Below are positions 26,191-34,947 of a stretch of 64,000 nt of DNA, in pieces (position 1 is the stretch's first letter; each line of letters starts with the position of its first letter). Made by a program: the position numbers and the translations under genes. The stretch covers positions 186,001 to 250,000 of the forward strand of contig DATLFA010000045.1 in NCBI GenBank assembly GCA_035525225.1, given 5' to 3'. Under the pieces are notes generated by a model that did no database searches, was not told the origin of the DNA, and saw only the letters and a program-made list of their open reading frames with translations. The DNA is from DATLFA01 sp035525225. Lineage in GTDB: Bacteria > Actinomycetota > Acidimicrobiia > Acidimicrobiales > WLNW01.

Positions 26191-27060
26191 GTGGCCGACA
26201 TCGACAAAACCGAGCCCGTCACCTTCGTCGGGCACCACGGCATCACTCTCGTGGGCGATCGGAGAGGCGATCTCGATGCTCCGACGGTGCTCTTGTTGCA
26301 CGGAGGCGGTCAGACCCGGCACTCGTGGGGTGGCACGGCGGCAGCGCTCGCCAAGCGCGGATGGTGTGCGATCACGCTCGACGCGCGAGGCCACGGCGAC
26401 AGCGATTGGCACGACGCCGGCGACTATTCGCTGACCGCATTCGCGCTCGATGTGCGCGACGTTGCTCGCGTTCTTCCTGTCGCTCCGCTCGTTGTCGGCG
26501 CGTCGCTGGGCGGCTGCACCGCGATGTTGCTCGAGGGTGAGGTCGCGCCCGGCTCGACGCGCGCCATCGTGCTCGTCGATGTCGTGCCATTGATGAACGA
26601 AGAGGGGACCGACCGCATTCAACGGTTCATGCACGAGCGGTTACACGATGGCTTCGCCACACTCGAAGAAGCGCGCGACGCGATCGCCGCGTACAACACG
26701 TTTCGCCCGCCACCCTCGGATCTCGAGGGCTTGAAGAAGAACTTGCGCCTCGGCGAAGACGGTCGCTGGCGCTGGCACTGGGATCCCCGGTTCACCTCGG
26801 GCGGCCCGGCCGGTAGCGGTCCGAGCGAGATCACCGATCAGCAGCGCATGCGCCGGGCGTGCCGCCAGTTGCGGGTACCGGTGATGCTCGTGCGCGGACG
26901 CATGAGTGACGTGGTCACCGTCGTTGGCGTCGAGTCGTTCCGGTCCGACGTCCCGACTGCAGAGTTCGTCGATGTGTCCGGCGCGGGCCACATGGTGGCC
27001 GGCGATCGCAACGACGCGTTCACGGACGCGGTCGTCGATTTTCTCCAACGCCACCGCTAG
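26191..27060 (+). CDS. Alpha/beta hydrolase
   Basis: A 289-residue hydrolase from a GTG start. Oxyanion-hole HGGGQTRHSW, nucleophile elbow VGASLGG with Ser105, and a C-terminal SGAGHMVAGD with the catalytic His are all present. Esters, lactones or C-C bonds of meta-cleavage products are usual substrates in such settings. The GTG is chosen because earlier in-frame codons lie in the divergent gene. It ends in front of a convergent methyltransferase gene, with a hairpin between. Confidence 0.85.
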   Translation: MADIDKTEPVTFVGHHGITLVGDRRGDLDAPTVLLLHGGGQTRHSWGGTAAALAKRGWCAITLDARGHGDSDWHDAGDYSLTAFALDVRDVARVLPVAPLVVGASLGGCTAMLLEGEVAPGSTRAIVLVDVVPLMNEEGTDRIQRFMHERLHDGFATLEEARDAIAAYNTFRPPPSDLEGLKKNLRLGEDGRWRWHWDPRFTSGGPAGSGPSEITDQQRMRRACRQLRVPVMLVRGRMSDVVTVVGVESFRSDVPTAEFVDVSGAGHMVAGDRNDAFTDAVVDFLQRHR

Positions 27061-27062
27061 TT

Positions 27063-27080
27063 CCGCCGCTCCCGCGGCGG
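27063..27080. terminator. Hairpin between convergent genes
   Basis: CCGCCGC (27063-27069) pairs with GCGGCGG (27074-27080) around a TCCC loop, directly after the hydrolase stop and before the methyltransferase stop at 27092. It has no U-tract, as is common in GC-rich actinobacteria. Confidence 0.5.
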
Positions 27081-27091
27081 CCAGCGGCGGA

Positions 27092-27868
27092 TTATCGCTG
27101 CAAATGTGTCGAGCGCCGGGCGTGGAAGACGAAGCGGTCGGTGGTGAGCGCGTGCAGCAAGGACTGACGCGGGGGTGTTCGCAGGTGCTTTGCCCATTTG
27201 GCGAAGCGCAGCGGTAGCGATCGGCGCCACGCGACCTCGACCGAGCGGAAACCGACGGCGCGCAGCATCCCGGTCATGGCGGCGACGTTGGGCGCCCACC
27301 AGTTGGTGGGGTCGTCGTTCAGTTCCGTCCCGGGGAAGAACTCCGCGGCGGGGCGGCGCGTGAGCAACATCCCCACTTCGGTTTCGAGCACCAACAGGCC
27401 CGCGGTCACTGCGGCGACGCGCTCGAGGACCAGCAGGGGATCGCGGAGGTGATACAGCACACCGAGCATCAAGACGATGTCGAAGCGCCCGCCGAGAGCA
27501 TCGGGAGTGAGGTCGAGGGGGTCGATCTGGAGCGACCGCACGCGCGACCCGAGGGCATCGTGCGCGAGGTCGAAGCCGGCTTTGGTGCCCCACCCGCCGC
27601 CGCCCCACGAATAGTCGTCGGTGGCGAGCACTTCCGCCCCACGACGCTCCATCTCGAAGGAGTAGTAGCCATCCCAGGCACCCACGTCGAGCACGGTCTG
27701 TCCGGCGAGGCTGTCGGGCAGATGAAGTCGCGGCAGGGTGCGGCTCGGGTCGTAGATACCGCTCGTTCGCAATCGTGGGCCGAGATCCATACTGTGGAAC
27801 CAGGTGATCTCGCCGGCACGGCGCCGAAGCTCTTCGTCCGAGTAACCCACCGCCGGAGTGCCTACCAT
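27092..27868 (-). CDS. Class I SAM-dependent methyltransferase (CmoB-like)
   Basis: A 258-residue methyltransferase. ITWFHSMDLGPRLRTSGIYD followed by the SAM motif VLDVGAWDGYYSFEMERRGA and then ATDDYSW is the pattern of the CmoB / DUF1698 group, whose best known member makes cmo5U34 in tRNA. Many actinobacterial relatives sit in sugar or natural-product loci, so the substrate here is open. ATG 27868 is divergent from the amidohydrolase at 27938 (69 bases between). Confidence 0.8.
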   Translation of the reverse strand: MVGTPAVGYSDEELRRRAGEITWFHSMDLGPRLRTSGIYDPSRTLPRLHLPDSLAGQTVLDVGAWDGYYSFEMERRGAEVLATDDYSWGGGGWGTKAGFDLAHDALGSRVRSLQIDPLDLTPDALGGRFDIVLMLGVLYHLRDPLLVLERVAAVTAGLLVLETEVGMLLTRRPAAEFFPGTELNDDPTNWWAPNVAAMTGMLRAVGFRSVEVAWRRSLPLRFAKWAKHLRTPPRQSLLHALTTDRFVFHARRSTHLQR

Positions 27869-27937
27869 GAGGCCTGCACGTACCGTGAACACGGGGCGTA
27901 CGGAATAGCCTGTGCAACCAACAGTTGGGGGACCACT

Positions 27938-29089
27938 GTGACCTATCGCATCATCGACGTCGATACGCACCTTACCGAGCCGGCCGACGTGTGGACGTCG
28001 AGGGTGGCGAAGAAGTTCGCCGACCGGGTGCCCCGTGTCGAACGCATCGACGGCAAAGATGTGTGGCTGCTCGACGGTGAGCGCTTCGGCGCGGTCGGCC
28101 CGACGGCGCCTGCAGGCTGGGACAAGCCAATGCCCGACATGCCGACCGGCTATGACGACATCCATCGCGCCGCGTTCGATTCGACGGCGCGGCTGAAGTT
28201 GATGGACGAGCGCGGCGTGTGGGCCGAGGTGCTCTACCCCAATGTGGCCGGCTTCGGCGGGCAGAAGTTCCTGACGCTCAACGATCGTGAGCTCATGTAC
28301 GAATGCGTGCGCGCGTACAACGACTTCCAGACCGACTGGTGCTCGGTCGATTCGCGACGGTTGATACCCACGATGGCGACACCCTTCTGGGACGTCGACG
28401 AGTGCGTCCGCGAGATCGAACGATGCGCGGCCAAAGGCTTCCGCGCCGTCAACTTCACCGGTGAGCCGCAGGTCTTCGGTTTCCCGTTCCTGGGCGAGTC
28501 CTATTGGGACCCCTTCTGGTCCGCGGCGTGCGATCACGGCATGGTCGTGTCGTTCCACATCGGCAGCGGCGAGTTCAACTGGAACCACAAGCGTGTCGAA
28601 AAGCGCGGCTTCACCGAAGAGTACGCGCTGCAGTCGGTGCACCTGTTCCACAAGAACGGTCTACAGGTGTGCGACTTGTTGCTGTCCGGCGTGCTGCCGC
28701 GCTTCCCGAAACTGCGTGTCGTTTCGGTCGAATCCGGCATCGGTTGGATACCGTTCACCTTCGAGGCGCTCGACTACCAGTTCCTCGAAGGCGGTGGCTT
28801 CACGGCTCGTCCCGACTTCGAGAAGCTGCCAAGCGAGTATTTTGTCGATCAGGTCTACGCGACGTTCTGGTTCGAAGAGATCGCTCTACGCGACATCGGC
28901 GGCCGCATCCCGATCACCAACGTGCTCTTCGAGACCGACTTCCCTCATCCCACGTGCCTCTTCGAGAACGTCGACGAGAAGATCGCCAGCAGTCTCGGCC
29001 ACCTCAGCGACGAGCAACGGCACCAGTTGCTCTGGGGCAACGCCCAGAAGCTCTACCGTGTCGAGGTGCCCACGCCTTCGCTCGTGTGA
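27938..29089 (+). CDS. Amidohydrolase family 2 protein (long form)
   Basis: A 383-residue TIM-barrel protein with the D-x-D-x-H variant of the first metal motif (RIIDVDTHLTEP), a fifth-strand His (VVSFHIGSGEF) and a late Asp (FETDFPHPTCLF). These elements indicate a functional metal site, unlike the three short paralogs. Long-form members of this family are numerous in mycobacteria and other degraders and mostly uncharacterised. GTG 27938 follows GGGGGA at seven bases. The gene ends six bases before a convergent PIG-L gene. Confidence 0.87.
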   Translation: MTYRIIDVDTHLTEPADVWTSRVAKKFADRVPRVERIDGKDVWLLDGERFGAVGPTAPAGWDKPMPDMPTGYDDIHRAAFDSTARLKLMDERGVWAEVLYPNVAGFGGQKFLTLNDRELMYECVRAYNDFQTDWCSVDSRRLIPTMATPFWDVDECVREIERCAAKGFRAVNFTGEPQVFGFPFLGESYWDPFWSAACDHGMVVSFHIGSGEFNWNHKRVEKRGFTEEYALQSVHLFHKNGLQVCDLLLSGVLPRFPKLRVVSVESGIGWIPFTFEALDYQFLEGGGFTARPDFEKLPSEYFVDQVYATFWFEEIALRDIGGRIPITNVLFETDFPHPTCLFENVDEKIASSLGHLSDEQRHQLLWGNAQKLYRVEVPTPSLV

Positions 29090-29095
29090 GCGGTG

Positions 29096-29743
29096 CTAGA
29101 TCACGGCCTTCTGAACGTGAAAGCCTTCGGCGTAGCGCTCGTTGCACTCGATGCCTCGCAGCCGCATCAGCCCGAAGAACGCCTCGCGGTCGAACCACGT
29201 GCGCGAGTGCTGCGTGGGGAAGTGCTCGAAGAGCAGACCGACTTTGCGGGCCGCGAGCGAATCGTCGACCGCGACGTAGAGGTTGGGTGTCTGTAGATCG
29301 CCGTCGTACTTGGCGATCTCGTACTCGAGGATGGGGTGGTCCCGGAACAACTGCAGGGCCATCTCGGCCAGCAGGCGATGATCCTGGTGCAGATCGCCGC
29401 GGTGGGGGCAGAAAACGATGTCGGGCTGGAACGGGCGGGCGTGGCGATCTAGGAGCTCGCGGATCTCGATCACGTGTTGCGGCAACACATTCTCGGGCAG
29501 GTCGCCGATGGTCGTGGCGAGGCTGCCGGCGGCGGCGCAGAACCCACGGAGGGACGCTTCGGCTTCGACCCGGCGCGGTGGCGTCGACGCGCAGACGAGC
29601 CAGCACACCTCTGACCCGGGATGCTCTGCCAGCAGCCGCATGATCGTCGCGCCGGCGCCGATCTCGATGTCGTCGCAGTGCGCGCCGATGCAGAGGATGC
29701 GCAACGGCCGGTCGGCCGGTTGCGCGAAAAGCAGCTTCAACAC
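29096..29743 (-). CDS. PIG-L family N-deacetylase
   Basis: A 215-residue PIG-L/LmbE protein. The zinc motif normally AHPDD is AHCDDIEIG here, so Pro is replaced by Cys, and the second motif HRGDLHQDH is intact. Family members remove N-acetyl groups from sugars or sugar conjugates. GTG 29743 overlaps the stop of the cytidylyltransferase by seven bases, so it belongs to a three-gene sugar operon. A modified hexose or amino-sugar derivative is the likely substrate. Confidence 0.87.
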   Translation of the reverse strand: MLKLLFAQPADRPLRILCIGAHCDDIEIGAGATIMRLLAEHPGSEVCWLVCASTPPRRVEAEASLRGFCAAAGSLATTIGDLPENVLPQHVIEIRELLDRHARPFQPDIVFCPHRGDLHQDHRLLAEMALQLFRDHPILEYEIAKYDGDLQTPNLYVAVDDSLAARKVGLLFEHFPTQHSRTWFDREAFFGLMRLRGIECNERYAEGFHVQKAVI

Positions 29744-30534
29744 GGTTGACCGTCACAGGTGCGCTTCCACACGGCCCAGAAGGGGTTGCCGTTGAGATAC
29801 AGGTCCTCGACGAGTTCTCGCTCTTTGAAGGTGTCGACGCCGATCCAGTTGCCGGTGTGCCGGTAACAGCTGAGCTTGCCCATGTCGGCGAGGCGCGGGA
29901 AGGCGCCACCAACGAGGTCTTCACCGGGACGTAGTTCCTCGAAGATCTGTTCGTCGAGGACGATGTAACCGCCGTTGATCCACATGCCCGATGTGTTGAC
30001 CGGGCCGACGTGTCGCACCTGCCCGGATTCGTCGGCGTCGACTACGTGGAATGACGTGGTCGGGGGGACGACGGTCATGGTGGCCGTCGCCTGAGACGCG
30101 TGGTGATGGTCGATCACGGCGGGCAGGTAGAGGTCGGTGAGACAGTCGGCGTAGTTGCACAAGAAGGTGCCGACGCCGTCGAGGTGATCGCGCACCCGGC
30201 GCAATCGCTCGCCGATCTCGCTGTTGAGCCCGGTGTTGACGAACGTGATGCGCCAGCTGTCGAGATCGGTATTGAGCATCTGCACGTCCTCGCCGCCCTT
30301 TGCCATGACGAAGTCGTTGCTGAGCCACTCTTTGTACTCGAGGAAGTACTCCTTGATCTGACGATCGCCGTAGCCGAGGCAAAGAATGAAATCGTCGTGA
30401 CCGAAATGCGCGTAGTACTTCATCATGTGCCAGAGGATCGGGCGTGGTCCCACGGGGACGAGTGGCTTTGGTATGCGTTCTGAGAAGTCGCGCATCCGCA
30501 TACCCAGTCCGCCGCAGAAGATCACGACCTTCAT
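29737..30534 (-). CDS. rfbF: Glucose-1-phosphate cytidylyltransferase
   Basis: A 265-residue nucleotidyltransferase with the signature FCGGLGMRMRDF followed by SERIPKPLVPVG, ILWHMMKYYAHFGHDDFILCLGYG and VDTFKERELVEDLY, all characteristic of RfbF. It makes CDP-glucose from CTP and glucose-1-phosphate, the first step to CDP-3,6-dideoxyhexoses and branched sugars. The CDP-glucose 4,6-dehydratase and later enzymes expected beside it are not in the window. It follows the C-methyltransferase stop by four bases. Confidence 0.92.
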   Translation of the reverse strand: MKVVIFCGGLGMRMRDFSERIPKPLVPVGPRPILWHMMKYYAHFGHDDFILCLGYGDRQIKEYFLEYKEWLSNDFVMAKGGEDVQMLNTDLDSWRITFVNTGLNSEIGERLRRVRDHLDGVGTFLCNYADCLTDLYLPAVIDHHHASQATATMTVVPPTTSFHVVDADESGQVRHVGPVNTSGMWINGGYIVLDEQIFEELRPGEDLVGGAFPRLADMGKLSCYRHTGNWIGVDTFKERELVEDLYLNGNPFWAVWKRTCDGQPC

Positions 30535-30538
30535 CGGG

Positions 30539-31783
30539 TCACCATACTTCCGTCGTCGGGATCGGAACCACGAACTGCCCACCCCAGTCGCGAATCCCCG
30601 ACAGCTGGGCCGAGATCTCGTCTCGGAGGTTCCAGGGCAGGATCAGCACGTAGTCGGGACGAGCTTCCCACAACGCGTCGACCGGCAGCACGGGAATGTG
30701 AGATCCGGGGCAGAATCGGCCTTGCTTGTACGGGTTTCGGTCGACCACGAAGTCGACGAAGTCGGTGCCGATGCCGCAATAGTTGAGCATCGTCATGCCT
30801 TTGCCGGCAGCGCCGTAGCCCACCACGCTCTTACCCCGGCGCTTGGCATCGATGAGGAATGTGAGCATCGCGCGCTTGGTCTCCTTGACCTGCTCGTCGA
30901 ATCGCAGGTGCGCCGAACGATCGACATAACCCAGCGCCCGCTCTCGTTCTCGCAGCGCCCCCACCCGGTCGGTGACGGCAAGCGCGGCGTTGTGGGCATG
31001 ACGGGCGTAGATACGCAACGACCCGCCGTGGGTCGGGAGCTCGTCGACGTCGAAGATCGTGAGACCGTGCCGGGCGAACAGCAGCTCCGTCGACCACAAT
31101 GAGAAGTAGGAGTAGTGCTCGTGGTAGATCGTGTCGAATTGGTTGCCCTCGATCAGCCGCTGCAGATGTGGGAACTCGATCGTGATGACGCCGTTGTCGG
31201 CGAGCAAGGTGGCCATGCCTGCGACGAACGGATTGAGGTCGGGTATCTGCGCGAGCACGTTCTTGCCCGCGAGGAGATCTGCCCGCACCCCGTCGCTGCG
31301 CAGCTTTTCGGCGAGTTGCTTGTCGAAGAACTCCGCAAGGGTGTTGATGCCCTTTGCTTGTGCCACCTCCGCGATGTTGCGGGCCGGTTCGATGCCCAGC
31401 ACGGGTACACCCAGTTCGACGAACCACTGCAGCATGTAACCGTCGTTGGAGGCGACCTCGACGACGAGACTGTCGGGTCCCAGATCGAAGCGCTGTTTCA
31501 TGTCGTGCGCGTAGCGGCGAACGTGGTCGACCCACGAGTCGGAGTACGACGAGAAGTACGCGTATTCCTCGAAGATGTTCTCCGGAGCAACTTGGTCGCC
31601 GATCTGTACGAGACAGCAGTTCGAACACGCCCACGTCACGAGGGGGTAGAACGGCTCCATCGCTTCGGCTTCATCCGTTGTCAAGAAGCGCTGACAAGGC
31701 GGATGCATCCCGAGATCTGCGACTTGCTCGGTGAGCGTCTCTCCACAGGATCGACACCGACCACCGGTTCTTGCGGCATGCAC
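30539..31783 (-). CDS. Sugar C-methyltransferase (zinc-binding, NDP-hexose C-methyltransferase type)
   Basis: A 414-residue protein. The N-terminus has a zinc-ribbon-like pair (C10-x2-C13 and WACSNC), the middle the SAM motif LVVEVASNDGYML and the PHLQRLIEGNQFDTIYHEHYSYFS segment, and the C-terminus a Rossmann-like domain (KSVVGYGAAGKGMTML). This is the arrangement of TylC3-type NDP-deoxysugar C-methyltransferases. With rfbF it suggests a branched CDP-sugar. GTG 31783 is preceded by GAGGAGG. It is the first gene of the sugar operon and divergent from the gene at 31910. Confidence 0.9.
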   Translation of the reverse strand: MHAARTGGRCRSCGETLTEQVADLGMHPPCQRFLTTDEAEAMEPFYPLVTWACSNCCLVQIGDQVAPENIFEEYAYFSSYSDSWVDHVRRYAHDMKQRFDLGPDSLVVEVASNDGYMLQWFVELGVPVLGIEPARNIAEVAQAKGINTLAEFFDKQLAEKLRSDGVRADLLAGKNVLAQIPDLNPFVAGMATLLADNGVITIEFPHLQRLIEGNQFDTIYHEHYSYFSLWSTELLFARHGLTIFDVDELPTHGGSLRIYARHAHNAALAVTDRVGALRERERALGYVDRSAHLRFDEQVKETKRAMLTFLIDAKRRGKSVVGYGAAGKGMTMLNYCGIGTDFVDFVVDRNPYKQGRFCPGSHIPVLPVDALWEARPDYVLILPWNLRDEISAQLSGIRDWGGQFVVPIPTTEVW

Positions 31784-31909
31784 GAGCCACGACCTCCTCG
31801 GGTAGCCTCCTTTTTATCGGGTGAAGCAGCACTTTTTCTTGATCCGATCGACCCGAATCCGCTTGCGTGCCTAGCGAGATTCTGAACGGGTCGCGCTACT
31901 CTCACCCCT

Positions 31910-33199
31910 GTGAGCACACGGGGCGACAGCGATGACCTCATGTGGGGGCTAGTCGAGGATCTGTTCCCTATCTATCGCGCGGTGACCGGGCCTGGCGTCC
32001 GCGCCACATTGGCGCGGATTGCCCAAGAACTCCCGCTCGAAGTGCACGAGGTCCCGAGTGGCAGACCGGTGCTCGATTGGACCGTCCCCGACGAGTGGTC
32101 GGTCCGAGAAGCATGGATCGAAGGCCCCGACGGTCGCCGGGTCGCCGATATCGCGCAATCCAATCTCCACCTCGTGAGCTACAGCCGTCCGGTTCGCGGT
32201 CGATTCAGCCGTGCCGAGCTCGACGAGCATCTGCACTCGCTACCGGACCGGCCGCTGGCTGTGCCCTACCGGAGTTCGGTCTACGGAGATGGTTGGGGGT
32301 TCTGCATCGCGCATGAGGACCGCGTTTCGCTCGCCGACGGCGAGTACGAGGTCTGTGTCGACACGACGGTGGCGCCGGGTTCGCTCACCTACGGCGAGCT
32401 CGTGCTGCCCGGCTTGACCACTGACGAGGTGTTGCTCACTACACATGTGTGCCACCCATCGCTGGCAAACGACAACCTGAGCGGCATCGCCGTGCTCACC
32501 GAGGTCGGCCGCCGGTTGAGCAATCGAACACGGCGCTTCACGTATCGAATTCTCTTCATGCCGGCGACGTTCGGCGCGATCACCTGGCTTGCCACGCATC
32601 GAGATGACATTTCTCGCATCAGGCACGGCCTGGTGCTCACCGGCCTGGGTGATGCGTCGTCGCTGCACTACAAGCGCAGTCGTCGCGGCACGACCGAAAT
32701 CGATCGCGCCGCCGAAGTCGTAATCCGCGACCGAGATGTGGGTGATTGCAGCATCCCGTTCTATCCCTATGGCTACGACGAGCGGCAGTACTGCTCGCCC
32801 GGGTTCGACCTGGCAGTGGGTCGCCTGTCCCGGTCGCTGCATGGCCAATTCCCCGAGTACCACACCAGTGACGACAACCTCTCGTTCATTCACGAAGATC
32901 AGATGCGCGATGCCGCCGATGCGGTCGATTCGATCCTCGATGTCTTGGAGTCGAACCGCACGATGCTCAATATCGCCGCTCAGGGAGAACCACAGCTGGG
33001 ACGCCGCGGCCTTTTCACCACGTTCGGTGGAGGAATCGACGCCAAGTCGGTGGAGATGGTGCTGCTATGGCTGCTGAGCGACAGCGATGGTTCGAAAGAC
33101 CTCATCGACATCGCCGATCACTCTGGGTTTCCGTACGTACAGGTCGTGCGGGCGGCGTTCGCCCTGGAGTCGGTCGGTTTGCTCAAAGAGGTTGGCTGA
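31910..33199 (+). CDS. DUF4910-type aminopeptidase-like protein with C-terminal winged helix
   Basis: A 429-residue protein resembling DUF4910 proteins found in sugar and polysaccharide clusters. The zinc-peptidase-like centre THVCHPSLANDNLSG is visible, as is EYHTSDDNLSFI further on. The last 80 residues look like a small winged-helix domain (SKDLIDIADHSGFPYVQVVRAAFALESVGLL). GTG 31910 starts it. It is divergent from the C-methyltransferase with 126 bases between, which contain Shine-Dalgarno sites for both directions and nothing else I can name. A role in handling a sugar conjugate is suggested by context only. Confidence 0.75.
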   Translation: MSTRGDSDDLMWGLVEDLFPIYRAVTGPGVRATLARIAQELPLEVHEVPSGRPVLDWTVPDEWSVREAWIEGPDGRRVADIAQSNLHLVSYSRPVRGRFSRAELDEHLHSLPDRPLAVPYRSSVYGDGWGFCIAHEDRVSLADGEYEVCVDTTVAPGSLTYGELVLPGLTTDEVLLTTHVCHPSLANDNLSGIAVLTEVGRRLSNRTRRFTYRILFMPATFGAITWLATHRDDISRIRHGLVLTGLGDASSLHYKRSRRGTTEIDRAAEVVIRDRDVGDCSIPFYPYGYDERQYCSPGFDLAVGRLSRSLHGQFPEYHTSDDNLSFIHEDQMRDAADAVDSILDVLESNRTMLNIAAQGEPQLGRRGLFTTFGGGIDAKSVEMVLLWLLSDSDGSKDLIDIADHSGFPYVQVVRAAFALESVGLLKEVG

Positions 33200-33243
33200 G
33201 CGAAACAGGCGCCCCGCGTGCGCAGCCGGCTTTCCGAGGCAGC

Positions 33244-33265
33244 GACTGAGCCGATCTGCTCAGTC
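33244..33265. terminator. Hairpin at convergent gene ends
   Basis: GACTGAGC (33244-33251) pairs exactly with GCTCAGTC (33258-33265) around a six-base loop. It covers the stop of the carboxymuconolactone-decarboxylase-like gene and faces the end of the DUF4910 gene. Confidence 0.5.
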
Positions 33266-33721
33266 ACCGTCGTGTTGGATGGTGGCCTTCTGTGAAGGGT
33301 TCATGCCGGCGTGCGCGAGCGCGCCCGCCGTGCTCACGGCGCCTTGGGCGGCCTCGGCGCGCATGTGCGGCACGAGCATCGACAGCGACGAGATCATGCC
33401 CCATCCGCAATAGGCGACCAGTTGCAGCACGATCTCTTCGAGCTCGTCGAGCGAAAGCTCGCCCAGCTCGTGCGCCCGGCGAAATTGGATCTCGACCTTG
33501 TCGGCATTGCCGGTAGCGGCGAGCACGCCCATGATCACCAAGCGGCGGTCCCTCACCGAGAGTGCCGCGCGGCCCCACGTCTCCGCGAAGAGGTGACGCA
33601 TCATCTGACCGACGTACAGGCTGGCGTTGGGGTCGGGTTTCGGCATGTCGTCGCCGTAGACGGCCCGATACATCTCGAATCCACGCTCGGTGCGCTGGGC
33701 TTCGTAGTCGGCTTCGTTCAT
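33260..33721 (-). CDS. Carboxymuconolactone decarboxylase family protein
   Basis: A 153-residue CMD/AhpD-fold protein. The core RDRRLVIMGVLAATGNADKVEIQFRRA and the following LSLDELEEIVLQLVAYCGWGM match the family. The CxxC pair of peroxidase-type AhpD is absent (only YCGWG), so it is closer to gamma-carboxymuconolactone decarboxylases or to uncharacterised members. ATG 33721 overlaps the epoxide hydrolase TGA by four bases, so the two are co-translated and may act on the same substrate. Confidence 0.86.
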   Translation of the reverse strand: MNEADYEAQRTERGFEMYRAVYGDDMPKPDPNASLYVGQMMRHLFAETWGRAALSVRDRRLVIMGVLAATGNADKVEIQFRRAHELGELSLDELEEIVLQLVAYCGWGMISSLSMLVPHMRAEAAQGAVSTAGALAHAGMNPSQKATIQHDGD

Positions 33722-34899
33722 GCGCGGACCTTTCGGAAGAAGCTACGGACATCGTCGACGAAGAGGTCGGGCTCCTCCATCGCGGCGAAGTGCCCTCCCC
33801 GCGGCTGCTCGGCCCAGTGGATGACGTTGTTGTCGCGCTCGACCCATCGACGCGGCGCGACGAACAACTCTTGGGGGTAGTCGGCGACGCCGACCGGGAT
33901 GTGGGTGATGGGCGGTGGGCTGACGGCGCCGGAGGTGATCGATTCGTAGTAGAGGCGGGCGGCCGAGCCGGCGGTGCCGGTGAACCAGTAGAGCGCGACG
34001 TTCGTGAGCAACGCATCGCGCGACACCGCGTCTTCGACTGCTCCGTTGTTGTCGGTCCACGCGTAGAACTTCTCGACGATCCAGCTCAGGAGGCCGGCGG
34101 GCGAGTCGTTGAGCCCATAGGCGAGCGTCTGCGGTCGCGTCGACTGGATGGCGACGTAGCCCGAGCCGGTCTTCAGGTATTCGGCCGAGCGCGCGAGGTG
34201 CGCGAGCTCGCGCTCGGTCAAACCGTCCATCTCGCCCGCCGCGCCGCTCGGCATCGATGTCCACATGTTCACGTGCACCGCGCACACGTGGTCGCGGTCC
34301 ACATCGGCGAGGTGCCGCGACACCATCGAACCCCAATCGCCGCCTTGCGCGCCGTAGCGGTCGTAGCCCAGGCGCGCCATCAACACCGACCAGGCCTGGG
34401 CGATGCGACGTACGTTCCACCCGGCCGCGGTCGTCGGCCCCGAAAAGGCGTAGCCGGGCAGTGACGGCGCGACGACATGGAAGGCGTCGCGAGGATTGCC
34501 ACCGTGCGCCCGAGGGTTGCGCAGCGGTTCGATCACGTCGAGGAACTCGACGATCGACCCCGGCCAACCGTGGGTGAGGATCAGCGGCAACGCATCGGGT
34601 TCGGGCGAGCCGGCGTGGATGAAATGCACGTTCTCGTCGTCGATGGTCGTCATGTACTGGTCGAAGGAGTTGATGCGCGCTTCGTGGGTCCGCCAGTCGT
34701 ACTGCGTCGCCCAGTAGTCCACCAACTGCCGTAGGTAGGCCATATCGGTGCCGAAATCCCACCCCGTACCGGGAATCTGATCGGGGAGCCGGGCGTCGAG
34801 GAGCCGCTCACGAAGGTCGGCCAGTTCGCCGTCGGTGATCGCGATGCGGAAGGGTCGGAGGGCCCGAGCGGCCCCCGGCGGAGCGGGGAGATTGTCCAC
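33718..34899 (-). CDS. Epoxide hydrolase (microsomal/EHN type)
   Basis: A 393-residue alpha/beta hydrolase with the N-terminal EHN segment (FRIAITDGELADLRERL, WDFGTDMAYLRQLVDYW). Catalytic Asp188 is in AQGGDWGS, the oxyanion motif HGWPGS at 110-115, and catalytic His370 in GGHFAAMEEP. It would open an epoxide to a diol. GTG 34899 is the best start I see. The first 15 codons coincide with a copy of the dispersed GC-rich repeat and translate to the odd PAPPGAARALRP, so the true start or ancestral N-terminus may be slightly different. Confidence 0.88.
   Translation of the reverse strand: MDNLPAPPGAARALRPFRIAITDGELADLRERLLDARLPDQIPGTGWDFGTDMAYLRQLVDYWATQYDWRTHEARINSFDQYMTTIDDENVHFIHAGSPEPDALPLILTHGWPGSIVEFLDVIEPLRNPRAHGGNPRDAFHVVAPSLPGYAFSGPTTAAGWNVRRIAQAWSVLMARLGYDRYGAQGGDWGSMVSRHLADVDRDHVCAVHVNMWTSMPSGAAGEMDGLTERELAHLARSAEYLKTGSGYVAIQSTRPQTLAYGLNDSPAGLLSWIVEKFYAWTDNNGAVEDAVSRDALLTNVALYWFTGTAGSAARLYYESITSGAVSPPPITHIPVGVADYPQELFVAPRRWVERDNNVIHWAEQPRGGHFAAMEEPDLFVDDVRSFFRKVRA
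34860..34890. repeat. Dispersed GC-rich repeat, copy 2 (forward, within a coding start)
   Basis: GGGCCCGAGCGGCCC, four bases, then GGAGCGGGGA. It falls in the first codons of the epoxide hydrolase gene. Confidence 0.7.
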
Positions 34900-34947
34900 G
34901 GCGGAAGGGTAATCGGTTGCCGAATCCGCCGCTTGGTACGCTGCGGC

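Noticed and set aside
33260..33721. AhpD-like peroxidase or Sec-containing AhpD
   Set aside because: The CxxC or UxxC pair is missing, and there is no in-frame TGA.
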